From Polycyclovorans sp002706265 (GTDB lineage Bacteria > Pseudomonadota > Gammaproteobacteria > Nevskiales > Nevskiaceae), in the NCBI GenBank assembly GCA_963973915.1, contig CAXBBM010000007.1:1-64000 (forward strand): DNA of 64,000 bases. Reading direction: 5' to 3'. Under the pieces are notes generated by a model. That model saw only the letters and a list, made by a program, of their open reading frames with translations. It was not told the DNA's origin and did not search any database. A program made the translations under genes and the position numbers. Shown in pieces: positions 24,570 to 32,877 of the stretch (position 1 is the first letter of the stretch; every line of letters begins with the position of its first letter).

Positions 24570-25151
24570 TTATCTATGGGTGACCTCAGCGGCTGACGCG
24601 GGCCCGTCGCCGCCCGGGACCTCATCGACCTGCTTGCGGCCATCGACCATGGCGCGCACCAGGTTCTGGCGCTCCAGCAGGCTGCTGGCGATCACCCCCA
24701 GCAGGTGCGTCACGATGCAGACCTGCAGCACGATCGTCAGTATTTCGTGGATCACGATGGGCCAGTCGTCGCCCCAGAACAGGTCCCAGCGGCTGACCCA
24801 ACCGCTCAGCGCCAGCAGCAGCACCAGCGACCACAGGGCGAAGGTCATCGCAGCGCCCAGCGGATTGTGACCCGCCGCACGTGCGACCTAGCCGCTGCAC
24901 ATGGCGCGCAGATGCGCCCGGCACGCCGAGGGGCTGGGCGGGCGCAGGCCTGATGGCCCGTGGCGATGCACCAGTCCGTAGATCAGACGCAGCGCAACCA
25001 CTGCGGCGGCGGCGTAGCCGATGTAGCGATGCACCTTGCCGCCCGTGTCGTTGAAGAACAGGTTGACCACGACCAGCGCCGCCAGACACCAATGACCGAG
25101 ACGAATCGGGACGGTCCAGACCAGCGTGCGGGTGTCTGGCGGCAGGGCCAT
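24570..25151 (-). pseudogene. Cytochrome b561-type membrane protein interrupted by an in-frame TAG
   Basis: A single reading frame of 193 codons runs through the region with one TAG at 24888-24890 (codon 88). The first part has the heme-ligand-type His residues in RLGHWCLAALVV and KVHRYIGYAAA. The second part continues with AGHNPLGAAM, IHEILTIVLQV and THLLGVIASS, then the family ending ENLVRAMVDGRK-like RQNLVRAMVDGRKQ. Four transmembrane helices are predictable. Nothing else is degraded, so this is a recent nonsense mutation, a base error or read-through. It lies 6 nt after the PepSY gene, a common redox pairing. Confidence 0.75.
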
Positions 25152-25157
25152 GGGGCG

Positions 25158-25424
25158 TTACTCGATTTCCGACTTCACAACCTCAAGGGTCTTGGTGTCG
25201 AAATAAATCTCTGCCTTTTTCTTGTCGGCGGTGTAGCCATAGATCTCGTAGCAGTCGCCGGAGACCTTGAACTTGCTGATGGTGTAGCCCTGCGCTTCCC
25301 AGTGGGCACGCGCCTCGGCCTCGCTTTTCCATTCCGCCTTCGGATGGGCGGTGCAGTCCGCATCGGCCAGGGCAAGTGACGGAGCCAGCAGGGCGGCGCT
25401 CAGCAACAGTGTTTTCTTCAGCAT
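25158..25424 (-). CDS. Periplasmic PepSY-domain protein
   Basis: The 88-aa protein has a clear signal peptide (MLKKTLLLSAALLAPSLALA). The mature PepSY-like module follows with EAEARAHWEAQGYTISKFKV, DCYEIYGYTADKKKAEIYFD and TLEVVKSEIE. Two Cys (CTAHPK and DCYEIY) could form a disulfide. It is directly followed by the b561-type cytochrome gene, so it probably works with a membrane redox protein. An unrelated Pro/Ala-rich reading upstream of the chosen Met is not part of the gene. Confidence 0.8.
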   Translation of the reverse strand: MLKKTLLLSAALLAPSLALADADCTAHPKAEWKSEAEARAHWEAQGYTISKFKVSGDCYEIYGYTADKKKAEIYFDTKTLEVVKSEIE

Positions 25425-25559
25425 GAGGTGCTCCTTGTGGAAATGACAATAAAGGTGCAAACGAGAATTATATACGAGCGCAAGTCCAGTGCCGTCGCTG
25501 AAGGGTGCGGCCGCGACGGTCATGGCAGCCGGGCTGAACGAAGCGGGCAATGCGTCGCG

Positions 25560-26066
25560 TCAGCGTGCACCCCGGCGCGGCAGCACCCAGTTCGGCCTGA
25601 CGAAATGGCAGGTGTAGCCGCCGGGATTGCGTTCCAGGTAGTCCTGGTGCTCGGGCTCGGCCAGCCAGAAATCGCCGGCCGGCACCAGTTCGGTCACCAC
25701 CTTGCCGGGCCACAGGCCCGAGGCTTCGACATCGGCGATGGTGTCTTCGGCGATGGCCTTCTGCGCATCGCTGACGTAATAGATGGCCGAGCGATAGCTC
25801 ATGCCCCGGTCGTTGCCCTGGCGGTTGGGCGTGGTCGGGTCGTGAATCTGGAAGAAGAATTCCAGCAACGCGCGATAGTCGGTTCTGGACGGATCAAAGA
25901 CAATCTCGATGGCCTCGGCGTGGCTGCCATGGTCACGATAGGTCGCCGCCGGCACATCGCCGCCGGTGTAGCCCACCCGGGTCTTGATGACGCCGGGCAG
26001 CTTGCGAATCAGGTCTTGCATGCCCCAGAAACAGCCGCCGGCCAACACGGCGCGTTCGGTGCTCAT
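25560..26066 (-). CDS. msrA: Peptide methionine-S-sulfoxide reductase
   Basis: The 168-aa MsrA has the catalytic motif GGCFWGMQDLIRKLPGV near the N-terminus and RVGYTGG. YRDHGSHAEAIEIVFDP, HDPTTPNRQGNDRGMSYRSA and AEPEHQDYL follow. It repairs the S-epimer of oxidised Met in proteins. No extra C-terminal resolving Cys pair is visible, so recycling may differ from the E. coli type. The start overlaps the msrB stop by 4 nt. Confidence 0.95.
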   Translation of the reverse strand: MSTERAVLAGGCFWGMQDLIRKLPGVIKTRVGYTGGDVPAATYRDHGSHAEAIEIVFDPSRTDYRALLEFFFQIHDPTTPNRQGNDRGMSYRSAIYYVSDAQKAIAEDTIADVEASGLWPGKVVTELVPAGDFWLAEPEHQDYLERNPGGYTCHFVRPNWVLPRRGAR

Positions 26067-26512
26067 CGCGCATCCTCCACCTGGTCGAGATACGCCCCAT
26101 AGCCGGCGGCCTCCATGTCGGCGCGGGCGACGAAGCGCAGCGCGGCGGCGTTGATGCAGTAGCGCAGGCCACCCCGATCACGCGGCCCATCGTCGAAGAC
26201 GTGCCCCAGGTGGCTGTCGCCGTGTGTCGAGCGCACTTCGGTGCGCACCATGCCGTGGCTGCGGTCCGCCACTTCATTGACGTTGGCCGGCTCGATCGGC
26301 TTGGTGAAACTGGGCCAGCCGCAGCCCGACTCGTACTTGTCAGTCGAGGCGAACAGCGGTTCGCCCGACACGATGTCGACGTAGATGCCCGGCGCCTTGT
26401 TGCCCAGGTATTCGCCGCTGCCCGGGGCTTCGGTGCCCCCCTGCTGCGTGACGCGATATTGCTCGGGCGACAGCCGTGCAATGGCGTCTTCCGTCTTTCT
26501 GTAATCAGCCAT
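26063..26512 (-). CDS. msrB: Peptide methionine-R-sulfoxide reductase, zinc-site-less form
   Basis: The 149-aa MsrB has GTEAPGSGEYL, SGCGWPSFTKPI, HGMVRTEVRSTHGDSHLGHVF and the catalytic Cys in RYCINAAALRF. The two CxxC zinc motifs of many MsrBs are absent: the first is replaced by VDIVSG and no second pair is seen. The Cys in SGCGWPSF is the expected resolving residue. It repairs the R-epimer of oxidised Met. The start MADYRKTEDA has GGAG upstream and is divergent from arsR. It forms a coupled operon with msrA. Confidence 0.93.
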   Translation of the reverse strand: MADYRKTEDAIARLSPEQYRVTQQGGTEAPGSGEYLGNKAPGIYVDIVSGEPLFASTDKYESGCGWPSFTKPIEPANVNEVADRSHGMVRTEVRSTHGDSHLGHVFDDGPRDRGGLRYCINAAALRFVARADMEAAGYGAYLDQVEDAR

Positions 26513-26649
26513 GTTCAAACTCCGAGAGTGCATGAGGGGTAGACACTCGCACGGTTCAGGCGTTGCGCGCACCTGATGCATTGAACCGGCGCCGGGCCAT
26601 GCGCATGGCGGTTTCGGGGAAGCGCGCACGGTGGCGCCTCTTCAATGTT

Positions 26650-26688
26650 TCAACGATTGTTGACATAAATTGAATACGCCAATAGTCT
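26650..26688 (+). promoter_or_regulatory. arsR promoter with overlapping operator dyad
   Basis: TTGACA (26660-26665) and TAGTCT (26683-26688) are spaced by 17 bp. The perfect dyad TCAAC-GATT-GTTGA (26650-26663) overlaps the -35, a good place for ArsR to block RNA polymerase. The -10 ends 7 nt before the arsR ATG, so the transcript would begin at or next to the start codon. The operator assignment is inferred from symmetry and position. Confidence 0.6.
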
Positions 26689-26695
26689 TTGAACC

Positions 26696-27028
26696 ATGGA
26701 ACTCGAAACCGCCGTCGTCCGACTGTCTGCCCTGGCCCAGAACTCGCGGCTCGCGGTCTTTCGCCTGCTGGTGCAGAAAGGGCCGGCCGGCATGCCGGCC
26801 GGGGAGATTGCCGAGCACCTTGGCGTTGCGCCCAACGCGCTGTCATTCCACCTCAAAGAACTGAGCCATGCGGGACTGCTCACGTCGCGACCGGAAGGCC
26901 GGTACATCTATTACGCGCCCGACTTCGCGGCCATGAACGCACTGCTCGGCTTTCTCACCGACAACTGCTGCGCGGGCAGCCCTGCCGCCGCCGAGTGCAC
27001 CGCGCCGCCGGTGTGCGACGCGTGCTGA
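26696..27028 (+). CDS. arsR: ArsR-family arsenic-responsive repressor
   Basis: The 110-aa winged-helix regulator has the recognition helix in VAPNALSFHLKELSHAGLLTS and wing RPEGRYIYYAPD. The usual ELCVC site in helix 3 is absent. Instead the C-terminus carries DNCC (Cys91, Cys92) and further Cys at 101, 107 and 110, similar in placement to the Acidithiobacillus-type ArsR whose As(III) site is C-terminal. It should repress this operon until arsenite binds. It is the first gene of arsR-arsC-acr3-arsH. Confidence 0.92.
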   Translation: MELETAVVRLSALAQNSRLAVFRLLVQKGPAGMPAGEIAEHLGVAPNALSFHLKELSHAGLLTSRPEGRYIYYAPDFAAMNALLGFLTDNCCAGSPAAAECTAPPVCDAC

Positions 27029-27083
27029 GCCGCCACCCGCCTGATCGCCTCGCCCATTTTCGCCCCCCTTCACGAGCCACGCC

Positions 27084-27584
27084 ATGAGCCACCGCCCCTA
27101 CAACGTGCTGTTCCTCTGCACCGGCAATTCCGCGCGGTCGATTCTGGCCGAGGCGGCGCTGAACCACATGCCCGGCAGCCGCGGCAAGTTCGTCGGCTTC
27201 AGCGCCGGCAGCCAGCCCAAGGGCGCGCCCAATCCGTATGCCATTGAACTGCTGGAGCGCAGCGGCATCCCCACGGACGGCTTGCGCAGCAAGAGCTGGG
27301 ACGAGTTTGCCCGCGCCGACGCGCCGGCCCTGGACTTCATCTTCACCGTCTGCGATCAGGCGGCGGGCGAGCAATGCCCCTACTGGCCGGGCAAGCCGAT
27401 GACGGCACATTGGGGCATGCCCGACCCGGCGGCGGTCACCGGCACGCCCGAGGAGATTCGCAAAGCCTTCTCAGAAACGCTGGCGACGCTGCGCCGCCGC
27501 ATCGCCATATTCGCCAGCCTGCCGTTCGCGACGCTGGACCAGATGGCCACGCAGCAGCGCCTCAGGGACATCGGCCAGGCATGA
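27084..27584 (+). CDS. arsC: Arsenate reductase, low-molecular-weight phosphatase fold
   Basis: The 166-aa enzyme has the P-loop nucleophile motif FLCTGNSARSILAEA (Cys at about residue 13) and GIPTDGLRSKSWDEF. The second-Cys region reads FIFTVCDQAAGEQCPYWPGK, and HWGMPDPA carries the general acid. It reduces arsenate to arsenite, which Acr3 exports. It lies 55 nt after arsR and overlaps acr3 by 4 nt. Confidence 0.93.
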   Translation: MSHRPYNVLFLCTGNSARSILAEAALNHMPGSRGKFVGFSAGSQPKGAPNPYAIELLERSGIPTDGLRSKSWDEFARADAPALDFIFTVCDQAAGEQCPYWPGKPMTAHWGMPDPAAVTGTPEEIRKAFSETLATLRRRIAIFASLPFATLDQMATQQRLRDIGQA

Positions 27585-28639
27585 ACGCCGTGCCACCCCC
27601 GCGGCTCGGGTTTCTGGACCGATACCTGACGCTCTGGATCTTTCTGGCGATGGCCGGCGGCGTGCTGCTGGCGCTCACCTTCAGCGGCTTGCCGGCGCTG
27701 CTGGGCAGCCTGTCGATCGGCACCACCAACATTCCCATTGCCATCGGCCTGATCGTGATGATGTACCCGCCGCTGGCGAAGGTGCGTTACGAGACGCTGC
27801 CCGAGGTCTTCCGCGACCGCCGCATCCTGTTGTTGTCACTGGTGCAGAACTGGGTGATCGGGCCGTTGCTGATGTTCGCTCTGGCCGTGCTGTTCCTGCG
27901 CGACGAACCGGCCTACATGACCGGCCTGATCCTCATTGGCCTGGCGCGCTGCATCGCGATGGTGCTGGTCTGGAATCAACTGGCCGGCGGCAGCGCCCAG
28001 TACGGGGCGGGACTGGTGGCGTTCAACTCGATTTTCCAGATCGTGTTTTTCAGCGTGTATGCCTGGGTGTTTCTTACCGTGCTGCCGCCGCTGATTGGCT
28101 TGGAGGGGCAGGTCATCCAGGTCGGCTTCTGGACGGTCGCCGAGGCGGTGCTGATCTACCTCGGCATCCCGTTTCTGGCCGGCTACCTGACGCGCCGCAT
28201 CTTGCTCAAGAGCAAGGGCAGCACGTGGTATGAAGCGCGATTCCTGCCGAAGATCGGGCCACTGACGCTGGTGGCGCTGCTGTTCACCATCGTGGCGATG
28301 TTCAGCCTGAAGGGCGATCAGCTGGTGGCCTTGCCGCTGGACGCACTGCGCATCGCATTGCCGCTGTCCATCTATTTCGTGGTGATGTTTGCCATCAGTT
28401 TCGCGATGGGGCGGCTGATCGAAGCCGACTATCCGCGCACCACGGCCATCGCCTTCACCGCCGCCGGCAACAATTTTGAACTGGCCATCGCCGTCGCCAT
28501 TGCCAGCTTCGGGCTGGCGTCACCGGTGGCGTTCGCCACGGTCATTGGGCCGCTGGTCGAGGTGCCGGTGCTGTTGGCGCTGGTGCACGTTGCGCTGTGG
28601 TTGAAGCGCACCCGTTACGCGGGGGTCGCCCATGGATGA
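27581..28639 (+). CDS. acr3: Arsenite efflux transporter Acr3
   Basis: The 352-aa membrane protein has about ten transmembrane helices with Acr3 motifs: MMYPPLAKVRYE, NWVIGPLLMFALAVLFL, GLARCIAMVLVWNQLAGG with the essential Cys, and FTAAGNNFELAIAVAIA. It expels As(III) using proton motive force. The start ATGA overlaps the arsC stop. Its last codons overlap the arsH start by 8 nt. Confidence 0.95.
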   Translation: MNAVPPPRLGFLDRYLTLWIFLAMAGGVLLALTFSGLPALLGSLSIGTTNIPIAIGLIVMMYPPLAKVRYETLPEVFRDRRILLLSLVQNWVIGPLLMFALAVLFLRDEPAYMTGLILIGLARCIAMVLVWNQLAGGSAQYGAGLVAFNSIFQIVFFSVYAWVFLTVLPPLIGLEGQVIQVGFWTVAEAVLIYLGIPFLAGYLTRRILLKSKGSTWYEARFLPKIGPLTLVALLFTIVAMFSLKGDQLVALPLDALRIALPLSIYFVVMFAISFAMGRLIEADYPRTTAIAFTAAGNNFELAIAVAIASFGLASPVAFATVIGPLVEVPVLLALVHVALWLKRTRYAGVAHG

Positions 28640-29405
28640 GGCCGCGAACCGCCACGCCGTGACCCGCCTGCGCGGACTGCCCGAGCCGGACCATTTGCCG
28701 GCGCTGGACGCACAGTTCGTGCATCGGCGCCCTGCGACCGGCCTCGGCCCCCTGGCGGCACCGCCGCGCGTGCTGCTGCTGTACGGCTCACTGCGGCAGC
28801 GCTCTTTCTCGCGCCACGCCACCGAAGAAGCCGCGCGGCTGTTGCAGTTTTTCGGCGCTGAGACGCGCATCTTCGATCCGTCGGATCTGCCCCTGCCGGA
28901 TCAGGTGGCGGGCGACGACCATCCGGCCGTCCGGGAATTGCGGGCACTGTCGATGTGGTCGGAGGCGCAGGTCTGGTGCAGCCCCGAGCGGCATGGCCAG
29001 ATCACCGGCGTGATGAAGGCGCAGATCGACCACCTGCCGCTGAACATGGGCGGCATGCGTCCCACCCAGGGGCGCACGCTGGCGGTGATGCAGGTGTCCG
29101 GCGGGTCGCAGTCGTTCAACGCGGTGAACACGCTGCGCCTGCTTGGCCGCTGGATGCGCATGTTCACCATTCCCAACCAGTCCAGCATCGCCAAGGCCTA
29201 CGACGAATTCGACGCCGCGGGCCGCATGCGGCCCTCGGCCTATTACGACCGGATGGTCGATGTCATGGAGGAGCTGGTGCGCATCACCGTGCTGATGCGC
29301 CCGCACGCGGCGCAACTGGTGGACCGTTACTCCGAGCGCAAGGACGAAGGCCGCGAGGTCAGCCCGCTGACCGATCTCGCATCCCGCGCAACCGCCGGCC
29401 GTTAG
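28632..29405 (+). CDS. arsH: ArsH NADPH-dependent FMN reductase
   Basis: The 257-aa flavoprotein has the FMN-binding motif LLYGSLRQRSFSRHATEEA, FGAETRIFDP, SPERHGQITGVMKAQIDH and GRTLAVMQVSGGSQSFNAVN. The latter run and length are typical of ArsH, which oxidises trivalent organoarsenicals and supports redox protection. It is the last gene of the operon and its stop lies 27 bp from the convergent hydrolase gene. Confidence 0.94.
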   Translation: MDEAANRHAVTRLRGLPEPDHLPALDAQFVHRRPATGLGPLAAPPRVLLLYGSLRQRSFSRHATEEAARLLQFFGAETRIFDPSDLPLPDQVAGDDHPAVRELRALSMWSEAQVWCSPERHGQITGVMKAQIDHLPLNMGGMRPTQGRTLAVMQVSGGSQSFNAVNTLRLLGRWMRMFTIPNQSSIAKAYDEFDAAGRMRPSAYYDRMVDVMEELVRITVLMRPHAAQLVDRYSERKDEGREVSPLTDLASRATAGR

Positions 29406-29432
29406 GCGCGGCGGCCCCTTGCGGGCATCGCC

Positions 29433-30278
29433 TCAGGGGGCCAGGCGCGCGTCGATCCAGTCGGTCAGGTCCTTCAGCACCACGGCGCGATCGGCGGCCA
29501 GCTCGTTGAAGATTTCGTGATACAGGGCCGGGTACACCTTCAGGGTCTTGTCGCTTGACGACACGCCGCGCATCACCCTCTCGCTGCCGCTGACGCCGGC
29601 CAGCTTGTCCTCCTGACCATGCTGAATCAGCAGCGGCAGCTGCAGACCGGGCAGAAAGGCGGGCAGGGCCTCGACGAAACGGATGATCTCACCCAGCGTC
29701 CGGGCCGGCACCTTGCCGTGCGCGTTCAGGGGGTCATTGGCGTAGTCGGCGACAACCTCCGGATCACGCGACACCAGATCAGGCGCCACCGCAAAAACGC
29801 CCAGCTTGGGCGCAACGGTCGACAGCACCTTGGCAATGGGCCTCATGTAGGGCGGCGCGCCGTCGAGCGCCACGGCCGGGCCGGACAACATGAGGGCGAA
29901 CAGTTTGCCGGAATGCTTCAGCGCGTAGCTCAACGACAGCGCCCCGCCCATGCTGTGGCCCAGCAGGAATACCGGCTTGCGCGGCTGCTCGCGACGCGCC
30001 AGCTCGACGACGTAGTCGATGTCGTCCACCGCGTGCGCAAACCGATCGACGAAGGCTCGTGGTCCGCCGGATTGTCCGTGGCCGCGGTGGTCCATGGCGT
30101 ACACCGCGCACCCGGCGCCCACCAGCGTGTCGGCGACGTGGCCATAGCGCCCGCTGTGTTCGCCCAGGCCGTGCACCAGCACCACCACGGCCCTGCACTT
30201 GGTCTTGGCCGGCTGCCAGCTCTGCCAGTAGATCTCGACTTTCTTCTTGCCCTTGAAACGGCCTTCGGTATGTTTCAT
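29433..30278 (-). CDS. Alpha/beta hydrolase, monoacylglycerol lipase-like
   Basis: The 281-aa protein has the lysophospholipase/MGL pattern: VLVHGLGEHSGRYGHVAD, YAMDHRGHGQSGG, the nucleophile elbow FLLGHSMGGALSL, the acidic residue in LLIQHGQEDKLAG and the catalytic His in YHEIFNE. It probably releases fatty acids from monoacylglycerol or lysophospholipids. It is on the same strand as and downstream of the phosphatidate operon, separated from gpsA by 149 bp holding a perfect palindrome. It may be transcribed separately. Confidence 0.85.
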   Translation of the reverse strand: MKHTEGRFKGKKKVEIYWQSWQPAKTKCRAVVVLVHGLGEHSGRYGHVADTLVGAGCAVYAMDHRGHGQSGGPRAFVDRFAHAVDDIDYVVELARREQPRKPVFLLGHSMGGALSLSYALKHSGKLFALMLSGPAVALDGAPPYMRPIAKVLSTVAPKLGVFAVAPDLVSRDPEVVADYANDPLNAHGKVPARTLGEIIRFVEALPAFLPGLQLPLLIQHGQEDKLAGVSGSERVMRGVSSSDKTLKVYPALYHEIFNELAADRAVVLKDLTDWIDARLAP

Positions 30279-30298
30279 GTCATTTCTTCGCGTTGGTA

Positions 30299-30316
30299 GG
30301 CGCTGCGCGCAGCGCC
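30299..30316. other. Perfect 18-bp GC palindrome downstream of gpsA
   Basis: GGCGCTGCGCGCAGCGCC is fully self-complementary and lies between the gpsA stop and the lipase start. It has no T run, so a standard terminator is not supported. It could be a bidirectional pause or stability element, or an operator for the lipase gene. The rest of the 149-bp gap shows nothing recognisable. Confidence 0.4.
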
Positions 30317-30427
30317 ACGATTATTCACCCGGCACCGCGCAAACGGCCCGCACGGGATGCCTCACCCCGGCACCCCATAAAAGCGACCCCGCATTGCATC
30401 GGCCGGGCCGCCCCCCTGCACCCCGGC

Positions 30428-31435
30428 CTAGCCGGACTCCTGCTCGGCACCCGGCGTCAGCTTGCGCAGGCCGCGGAAGGCCTGAACGGCGCCGTAATCG
30501 CCACGGACCACGGCGGCCACCTCTTTGGCAATGGGCATCTCGACGCCGTAGCGATCGGCCAGCTCCATCACCACGCTGCTGGTCTTGATGCCTTCGGCCA
30601 CCATGTTCATCGACGCCACGATTTCGGCCGTGGTCTTGCCGGCGGCAAACTGCTCGCCCACCTGACGATTGCGCGACAGCGGGCTCATGCAGGTGGTCAG
30701 CAGGTCGCCGAGGCCGGTAAGCCCCGAGAAGGTTTCGGCGCAGCCGCCCATCGCCACACCCAGCCGCGAAATTTCAGACAGGCCGCGGGTGATGACCATG
30801 GCGCGGGTGTTTTCCCCCACGCCCAGGCCCTGCGCCATGCCGGCCGAAATGGCGATGACGTTTTTCAGCGGCCCACCCAGCTCCGAGCCGATGACATCGG
30901 TGTTGGTGTACACGCGAAACACGGCGGTCGAAAACAGCGGCTGCAAGGCATTCGCGATCTTCTCGTCGGGCATGGCCATCACCGCCGCGGCGGCCATGCC
31001 CTGCAAAATTTCACGGGCAATGTTGGGCCCGGCCAGCAGACCCGCTGGGTGACCCGGCAGCTCTTCGTGGATGATCTCGGTCATGCGTCGCTGCGTCCCC
31101 TGCTCCAGACCCTTGGCGAGGCTGATCACCGGCACCCAGGGGCGCACCAGCGGCGCGACCTTTTGCAGGGTCTCGCGGAAGCTGTGCGACGGCACGCCCA
31201 TGACCAGCACGTCACAGCGCTGCAAGGCTTCTTCCAGGTCGGTGGTGGCCCGCAGGTGGCGGTGCAAGGGCAGGTCCTTCAGGTACTGGCTGTTGCGCTG
31301 CTCGCGATTGATCTCGTCGGCGGTCTCGGCGCGCCGCGCCCAGACGATGGTGTCGGCATTGCGCGAGGCGATGGACGCCACCGTTGTCCCCCACGAACCT
31401 GCCCCCAATACGGTCACATTGATGCGTCGGCTCAT
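30428..31435 (-). CDS. gpsA: Glycerol-3-phosphate dehydrogenase [NAD(P)+]
   Basis: The 335-aa enzyme has the N-terminal nucleotide site VTVLGAGSWGTTVAS, VMGVPSHSFR, SLAKGLE, LAGPNIAREI and the catalytic Lys in GGPLKNVIAISAGMA. ITRGLSEISRLG, FSGLTGLGDLLTTC and SRNRQVG follow. It makes sn-glycerol-3-phosphate from DHAP for phospholipid synthesis. The start ATG shares a base with the TAA of the upstream HAD-PlsC gene (TAATG), so the two are coupled. Confidence 0.96.
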   Translation of the reverse strand: MSRRINVTVLGAGSWGTTVASIASRNADTIVWARRAETADEINREQRNSQYLKDLPLHRHLRATTDLEEALQRCDVLVMGVPSHSFRETLQKVAPLVRPWVPVISLAKGLEQGTQRRMTEIIHEELPGHPAGLLAGPNIAREILQGMAAAAVMAMPDEKIANALQPLFSTAVFRVYTNTDVIGSELGGPLKNVIAISAGMAQGLGVGENTRAMVITRGLSEISRLGVAMGGCAETFSGLTGLGDLLTTCMSPLSRNRQVGEQFAAGKTTAEIVASMNMVAEGIKTSSVVMELADRYGVEMPIAKEVAAVVRGDYGAVQAFRGLRKLTPGAEQESG

Positions 31436-32877
31436 TATTTCTCCTTGTTGGTCGGCCAATTCTCCAGCGTGTCGATATAGCGCTGCCGCACTTCCTCGAT
31501 GCGGTCGGCCATCTCGGCCACTTTCCAGCTTGACACGTCAATCGGGGGCAGCACCGCCACCTGCAAGGTACCGCCGCGCATGGTCTGGTCGTTGCGGCCC
31601 ATGATCTCGCCACTGTTGCGCAGCACCACCGGCACGATGGGCACGCCCGCCTGTTTGGCCAGGTGGAAGGGCCCTTTCTTGAATGGGCCGAGCTTGGGCG
31701 TCCACGAGCGCGTGCCTTCGGGCGCGATGCACACCGACAGGCCGCTTTTGAGCCGGTCAACGGCCGGCTTGAGGGCATCGACCGCCTTGGCGCTGTTGCT
31801 GCGGTCAAGAAAGGCCACTTCGGCCATTTCCATGAAGCGCCCGAAGCCCGGCACGTTGCGCGCCTCGGCCTTGGCGACGCCGGTGAAGCCGCGGCGCACC
31901 AGATACATCATCGCGAACATGTCGAACTTGCTCTGGTGGTTCAGCGTGAACACACAGGGCCGGTGCGCCCACAGATGCTCCTCGCCCACCACCTCGACCT
32001 TGACGCCCAGCACGGCGAGCGCCGAGTCGGCGGCCAAGCCGGTGATCAGATCGACCGTTTTGCGGTTATTGCCGGTGATCCGGTGGTACCCCAGTCCGGC
32101 AAGAAAACTCAGACCCATCGCCCCGTAAGCGCCCACGGTACGCGCCATGGCCTGCGTGGAGCCGCGCTTGCGGCGGTCAAACCGCAGAACCGGCCAGCCC
32201 GCCTCCTGCGCGGTGGCCTGCAGCAGCGGCTTGGGCTGCACGGCGGTCGCGTGGGCCACGGTTTGCAGAAAGGCGATGTCTTCATCGCCGTTGGCGTACC
32301 CGTAGGTCTTGCTCAGCGGAATTCTTTTGGACTTGCAGAACGCGCGCACGGCAGCCGCCTTGCCCTGCCCCCAGGCCGGTGGCCCGTCGAGCGCCCCCGT
32401 GAGCCTGCCGTCGCGGATGGCCACGGGGGTCGAGAGGATGTGCTCGATGCCGTATTCCTCGGCCAGCGGCTCGATCTGATAGCGCGTCGCCGACGACGCG
32501 ATGGCCACGGTGTGGCCCATGCGGCGATGCGCCTGCACCAGTCGCCACCCTTCGGGGAACAGCGTGGGGGCGACGCGCTGGTGCCACAGGCGCTGCCACA
32601 GGGCACGCATCTGCTCTTCGGTGTGGCCGGCCCACTCGCGGATGCCCTGGTCGATGATGCCCGCGAACTCCTCATCGGTGATCTCTTTCTTGCGACTGAG
32701 CCTGAGCACCTGAAGCAGCTCGGCACGACTCATGTCGCGGCGCTTCATGCGGTCGATGTACAGGGCCGCGGCCGAATAGCCGTCGATCAGGGTGCCGTCA
32801 AAATCGAAGAAGGCGCCCACCTTCGGCCCGCGGGGGCCCTCAAGCACGCGTTGAATGGCCTGGTCTGTCGGTGTCAT
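31435..32877 (-). CDS. Fused HAD-IB phosphatase and PlsC-type acyltransferase
   Basis: The 480-aa protein joins two enzymes. The N-terminal HAD domain (about 20-225) has FFDFDGTLIDGYSA, SSATRYQIEPLAEEYG and the metal motif YANGDEDIAFL. The C-terminal acyltransferase domain (about 265-470) has the NHX4D motif FTLNHQSKFDMFAM and IAPEGTRSWTPKLGPFKKG. PlsC-type domains acylate lysophosphatidate to phosphatidate. A phosphatase on the same chain could dephosphorylate phosphatidate or act on another substrate. It sits between plsB and gpsA in an overlapping operon, which supports a phospholipid or neutral-lipid role. Confidence 0.88.
   Translation of the reverse strand: MTPTDQAIQRVLEGPRGPKVGAFFDFDGTLIDGYSAAALYIDRMKRRDMSRAELLQVLRLSRKKEITDEEFAGIIDQGIREWAGHTEEQMRALWQRLWHQRVAPTLFPEGWRLVQAHRRMGHTVAIASSATRYQIEPLAEEYGIEHILSTPVAIRDGRLTGALDGPPAWGQGKAAAVRAFCKSKRIPLSKTYGYANGDEDIAFLQTVAHATAVQPKPLLQATAQEAGWPVLRFDRRKRGSTQAMARTVGAYGAMGLSFLAGLGYHRITGNNRKTVDLITGLAADSALAVLGVKVEVVGEEHLWAHRPCVFTLNHQSKFDMFAMMYLVRRGFTGVAKAEARNVPGFGRFMEMAEVAFLDRSNSAKAVDALKPAVDRLKSGLSVCIAPEGTRSWTPKLGPFKKGPFHLAKQAGVPIVPVVLRNSGEIMGRNDQTMRGGTLQVAVLPPIDVSSWKVAEMADRIEEVRQRYIDTLENWPTNKEK

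Noticed and set aside
24122..24583. Alternative frame over the meta-pathway relic
   Set aside because: Arg-rich shadow; the frame starting at 24129 carries the recognisable acetaldehyde dehydrogenase motif.
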